Below, piece after piece: positions 59,988 through 64,000 of a stretch of 64,000 bases of DNA (within the stretch, counting starts at the first letter, position 1; each line of letters starts with the position of its first letter). This DNA is from Enhygromyxa salina (GTDB lineage: Bacteria; Myxococcota_A; Polyangia; Nannocystales; Nannocystaceae): NCBI RefSeq assembly GCF_002994635.1, contig NZ_PVNL01000051.1:171426-235425 (forward strand), in the 5' to 3' direction. The translations under genes and the position numbers were made by a program. Below the pieces are notes generated by a model. The model was not told where the DNA came from. It was given only the letters and a program-made list of their open reading frames with translations, and did no database searches.

Positions 59988-60674
59988 ATGGTCTACATCG
60001 ACATCCAGCATCGCGAAGTGACGCTCAAGCTGGTCTATTACGGCCCAGCGCTGAGCGGAAAGACCACCAACCTGCAGCAGCTGCACGCGTGCATGGTTGG
60101 CCACACCGGCGGTGAGCTGGTCACGCTCGACACCCGTGATGATCGCACCTTGTTCTTCGACCTGCTCCCGCTCGAGTTCGAGACCCGCGGTGGCTTCAAG
60201 ATCCGGCTCAAGCTGTTCACGGTTCCCGGTCAGGTGATCCACAACGCGACCCGCAAGATCGTGCTGCAGGGCGCCGACGGGGTCGCGTTCATCGCTGACT
60301 CGCGCGTCGCCCAGACCCGCGGCAACAACGAGTCGTTCGCCAACCTCAAGCAGAACCTCCGCGACAACGGGCTCGACTTCGATGACATCGCGCTGGTGAT
60401 CCAGTTCAACAAGCGCGACCTGCCGGGGATCCGCAGCGACGCCGAGGTCAAGCGGATCGCGACCAAGGGCAAGGAGCCGATCTACACCGCGGTCGCAACC
60501 GAGGGTCGTGGGGTCCCCGAGACCTTCAAGGGCCTGGCCGCGCTGAGCTGGAAGAAGCTCGACGCGAAGTTCAACTTCGCCGATCGCTTCGGCGTCACCC
60601 ACGACGACTTCATGGAGCGGATCGACGAGCTCTTCGCCCCGGCCGGGAGCGGCGACGGGGGTGACGGGACGTGA
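59988..60674 (+). CDS. MglA-type small GTPase
   Basis: 228 aa. Walker A GPALSGKTTNL (19-29), switch region LKLFTVPGQV in place of DxxG, and the base-recognition motif NKRDLP, all typical of the MglA/Ras-like family. MglA of Myxococcus xanthus sets cell polarity for motility; bacteria of this group have several paralogues. The C-terminus adds 20 residues beyond MglA. It overlaps the start of the histidine kinase gene as GTGA, so the two are likely translated together. Confidence 0.88.
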   Translation: MVYIDIQHREVTLKLVYYGPALSGKTTNLQQLHACMVGHTGGELVTLDTRDDRTLFFDLLPLEFETRGGFKIRLKLFTVPGQVIHNATRKIVLQGADGVAFIADSRVAQTRGNNESFANLKQNLRDNGLDFDDIALVIQFNKRDLPGIRSDAEVKRIATKGKEPIYTAVATEGRGVPETFKGLAALSWKKLDAKFNFADRFGVTHDDFMERIDELFAPAGSGDGGDGT

Positions 60675-61999
60675 ACGGCAACGAGGCGAAGGTCGAGGCG
60701 TTCGGTGCACCCGACCGTCGCCCTCCGCTCGAGCGCCTGGTCCGGCGTGACGATCTCGATCGCACGCTCACCCCGTTCCTCGGCGAGCTGTTTGGTGGCA
60801 TCGACGGCATGGCCGTGTTCGATCACGAGGGCGTGCTGTTCGTGCAGGTCGGGGCCAGCCCGATGCAGCACTGGGAGCAGCTCCCGCCCGAGGCGCTCGC
60901 GGCCCTGCGCCGCGGGGGCTCGCGCAAATTTGGGCTGGGCGGGCACAAGTACGTGGTGCGGCCGTGCTTCGCGGGCGCCGATCGAGTCGGCAGCTTCGTC
61001 GTGTCCATGCCCGGGGCCAGCTCGGACTCCGAGACCTCGGAGCCGTCCGGCGCCCACGACAACCCCAAGCCAGACGCCGAGCCCTCGCCGCTGCTGGTCG
61101 TCACCGACGCGCTGTCGGGGGTGCTCGGCGCGGTGCTGCAGGCCGGCTTCGCAACCTGGGTGACCTCGGAGATGCACCTCGCGGCCAGCGAGAGCAACCA
61201 TCGGGCGCTGCAGCAGCGCAACGCCGAGCTCGAGCGGGCGGTCGCGCACCTGCGCGAGGTCGATCAGCTCAAGAGTAATTTTCTGGCCACGGTCAGCCAT
61301 GAGCTGCGCACGCCGCTGACCAGCATCATCGGGTTCTCGGAGATGCTCGCCAAGGGCATCGCCGGGCCGCTCAACGAGGAGCAGACCGAGTACGCCAACA
61401 CCATCCTCGAGCGCGGCGAGGAGCTCCTGCGGCTGATCACCCAGGTGCTCGAGATGTCCAAGATGGAGGTCGGCACGATGCGGCTGAGCCTCGCCTCGGT
61501 CGACCTGGCCGACATCGTTGGGCGCGCGTTCTCGGCTGCGTCGATCTCGGCCGATCGTGCCCGGGTTCACCTGGTCCAGGAGCTCGACTCGGAGATCCCC
61601 CGTGTCGTGGTCGACGCCGACAAGATCCAGCAGGTGCTGATCAACCTGATCTCCAACGCGATCAAGTTCAACCGGCCCGACGGCTGCGTGATCGTCCGGG
61701 CCGAGCTCGCGCCGATGCGGCGGCCGTTCGAAGAGGACTTCTTTGGTGAAGAGACCGCCGACGCCCTGCGCGTCACCGTCAGCGACACCGGGATCGGGAT
61801 CCCCGAAGATCAGCTCTCGCGCATCTTCGACGCGTTCTATCAGGTCGATTCGACCTCCACGCGCCAGCACGGCGGCGCCGGGCTGGGCCTGTCGATCGTC
61901 CGCAAGCTGATCGAGGCGCACGGCGGCGAAGCCTGGGCGGAGAGCATCATCGGCGCCGGCACGACTTTTCACTTCACGCTCCCGATCGCTGACGCCTGA
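60671..61999 (+). CDS. Sensor histidine kinase
   Basis: 442 aa from GTG 60671. The N-terminal 140 residues (DDLDRTLTPFLGELFGGIDGMAVFDHEGVL) look like a roadblock-type or small sensing domain; a coiled helix follows. Kinase core: H-box SHELRTPLT, N-box NLISNAIKFN, G1 DTGIGIPED, G2 GGAGLGLSIV, all intact. No membrane segment, so it should be cytoplasmic. No response regulator is adjacent. Coupling to the MglA-type gene suggests a joint role in a polarity or motility pathway, which is inferred only. Confidence 0.85.
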   Translation: MNGNEAKVEAFGAPDRRPPLERLVRRDDLDRTLTPFLGELFGGIDGMAVFDHEGVLFVQVGASPMQHWEQLPPEALAALRRGGSRKFGLGGHKYVVRPCFAGADRVGSFVVSMPGASSDSETSEPSGAHDNPKPDAEPSPLLVVTDALSGVLGAVLQAGFATWVTSEMHLAASESNHRALQQRNAELERAVAHLREVDQLKSNFLATVSHELRTPLTSIIGFSEMLAKGIAGPLNEEQTEYANTILERGEELLRLITQVLEMSKMEVGTMRLSLASVDLADIVGRAFSAASISADRARVHLVQELDSEIPRVVVDADKIQQVLINLISNAIKFNRPDGCVIVRAELAPMRRPFEEDFFGEETADALRVTVSDTGIGIPEDQLSRIFDAFYQVDSTSTRQHGGAGLGLSIVRKLIEAHGGEAWAESIIGAGTTFHFTLPIADA

Positions 62000-62151
62000 G
62001 ACCGGGGGCGTCCTACCGCGGCGCAGGGATCGCCTTGGGATCGTCTCGGTTGCGCGCGATCGGGTCGCTGCAGGGCACATTTGCAGGACGTCTACGTGCT
62101 CGAGGCCCTTGGCTCGATCGATGGTTTGGGGCAAGCTCCGACGCCGTCACG

Positions 62152-62403
62152 ATGAACGCACAAGAGCAGCTATCAGAGCTCGAGCGGCTCGCTACCGAGC
62201 TCGAAGTCGACGTCAGCTACGATCCCATGGCGGGGCTCGTCCAGGGTGTCGGGGGGCTGTGCCGTGTGCGCGGCCGCTACCGGATCATCGTCGACCGCAG
62301 GCTCAAGCCGCCCGAGCGGCTGCAGGTCGTCGCGGACGCGCTGCGGCGCTTCGACACCGAGCAGCACTTCGTGTCGCCCCAAGTTCGGCGCCTCCTGGCC
62401 TGA
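62152..62403 (+). CDS. Small hypothetical protein
   Basis: 83 aa from ATG 62152; an ATG at 62035 would add 39 residues, but these look like noise. The sequence MNAQEQLSELERLATELEVD, then GLCRVRGRYRIIVDRRLKPPERL and ADALRRFDTEQHFVSPQVRRLL, reads as a compact alpha/beta protein. No family recognised. Confidence 0.6.
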   Translation: MNAQEQLSELERLATELEVDVSYDPMAGLVQGVGGLCRVRGRYRIIVDRRLKPPERLQVVADALRRFDTEQHFVSPQVRRLLA

Positions 62404-62438
62404 GGTCGTTCAGGGCCGCAGCTGCAGGGGCGCAGCTT

Positions 62439-62753
62439 CTAGGGGCGCAGCAGGCCGGCCAGCGCGGGATCGTCGGCGAGCAGTGAGGCGATTTCGCCGC
62501 GCAGCCGCTCGAGCTGCTCGGGCGCGAGATCGCCGGAGAACTGCTCGGCGAGGACCTGATCGATGAGCAGCTCCTGAGCCGCCGCCGCGTCGATGCGCCC
62601 GCTCGCCAGCGCCTCGGCCACGTCGACGCCCTCCACGGCTTCGCTGGGGGCGACCCCGCTGGCGCCAGAGACGGCCTTGGCGGCATCGAGCGCGGGTGCA
62701 GCAGCGGCGCCGCTGAGCTTGGGGTCGAAGTCGATCTCGTCGGAGCTGCTCAT
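62439..62753 (-). CDS. Small acidic hypothetical protein
   Basis: 104 aa from ATG 62753 (ATG 62771 is an alternative). Ala, Glu and Asp rich and predicted to be largely helical (VAEALASGRIDAAAAQELLI, LRGEIASLLADDPALAGLL). No signal peptide or domain. It is divergent from the second Ser/Thr kinase gene across about 190 bp. Confidence 0.55.
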   Translation of the reverse strand: MSSSDEIDFDPKLSGAAAAPALDAAKAVSGASGVAPSEAVEGVDVAEALASGRIDAAAAQELLIDQVLAEQFSGDLAPEQLERLRGEIASLLADDPALAGLLRP

Positions 62754-62867
62754 GCGAGTCGCAGCGACCATAGCACTGGTCGCGCGCCCGAGCGTGCGAC
62801 GAACTGCGCAAGGGAGCAGGCTAAAAATCGACGATCGTCACGCCGCGTCACCATCTTGGTCAAAGCA

Positions 62868-62896
62868 TTGACTTTCTGGCCGTCCACATGTGTGAT
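62868..62896 (+). promoter_or_regulatory. Probable sigma-70-type promoter of the second Ser/Thr kinase gene
   Basis: TTGACT at 62868-62873, a 17-base spacer, and TGTGAT at 62891-62896. This places the transcript start near 62903 and agrees with translation from the TTG at 62946, which has GGAG at 62936-62939. Confidence 0.4.
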
Positions 62897-62945
62897 CGGG
62901 ACCTCATTGCGGGCTATCTCAGCGCGCATTCCGCTGGAGCGTTCT

Positions 62946-64000
<1,055 letters not shown>

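Overview
The window is about 70% GC and is packed with genes on both strands. It looks like chromosome from a myxobacterium, most likely of the Nannocystineae (Nannocystis/Plesiocystis/Enhygromyxa type). The reasons are: several secreted proteins with Gly-Asp (GDGD) low-complexity linkers, a MYXO-CTERM-like sorting tail, Ser/Thr kinases with the GGMAEVY loop, an MglA-type GTPase, an AgmX/PglI-type lipoprotein and many lipobox proteins. The genus is an inference. No rRNA, tRNA, CRISPR array, insertion sequence or prophage was recognised.

Layout. 1-7 kb: the end of a probable outer-membrane barrel protein, then a 1608-aa protein whose C-terminal half is a PgsB/CapB-type Mur ligase (poly-gamma-glutamate synthase family). 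7-22.5 kb, minus strand: a regulatory and proteostasis block. In order of transcription it holds an MBL-fold hydrolase, a GAF/sigma-54 activator, an ECF sigma factor, a GspC-like PDZ protein, three overlapping double-AAA+ Clp-like ATPases and an LRR-like lipoprotein. 22.6-27.4 kb: a zinc-ribbon membrane protein, an alpha/beta hydrolase, a SpoIID-like surface protein and a MacB-type ABC pair. 27.5-41.6 kb: mixed metabolic and envelope genes (HIT, phospholipase D, MBL, P450, SDR, pectinacetylesterase-like, luciferase-like, FGGY kinase, HMCES/YedK). 41.6-50.8 kb: two PilT-like ATPases, TerC, a CinA-like protein, CarA and lipoproteins. 51-62 kb, plus strand: Ser/Thr kinase, Thg1-like protein, HemW, HrcA, GrpE, DnaK, DnaJ, then an MglA-type GTPase overlapping a histidine kinase. 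The window ends inside a second Ser/Thr kinase gene.

The most unusual locus is the Clp-like triplet (7890-17649). The three paralogues overlap by 4 and 1 bases. They share an N-terminal region that is not Clp_N, keep intact D2 ATPase motifs, carry three different non-canonical D1 Walker B motifs, and lack the D2 GYVG pore loop. Two of them have long C-terminal extensions that I read as peptide-chain-release-factor (PCRF)-like domains without a GGQ motif. If correct, this would be a hetero-oligomeric AAA+ machine that may contact ribosomes. Also notable are a Thg1-like protein with one metal-binding Asp position changed, and the Firmicutes-like order hemW-hrcA-grpE-dnaK-dnaJ.
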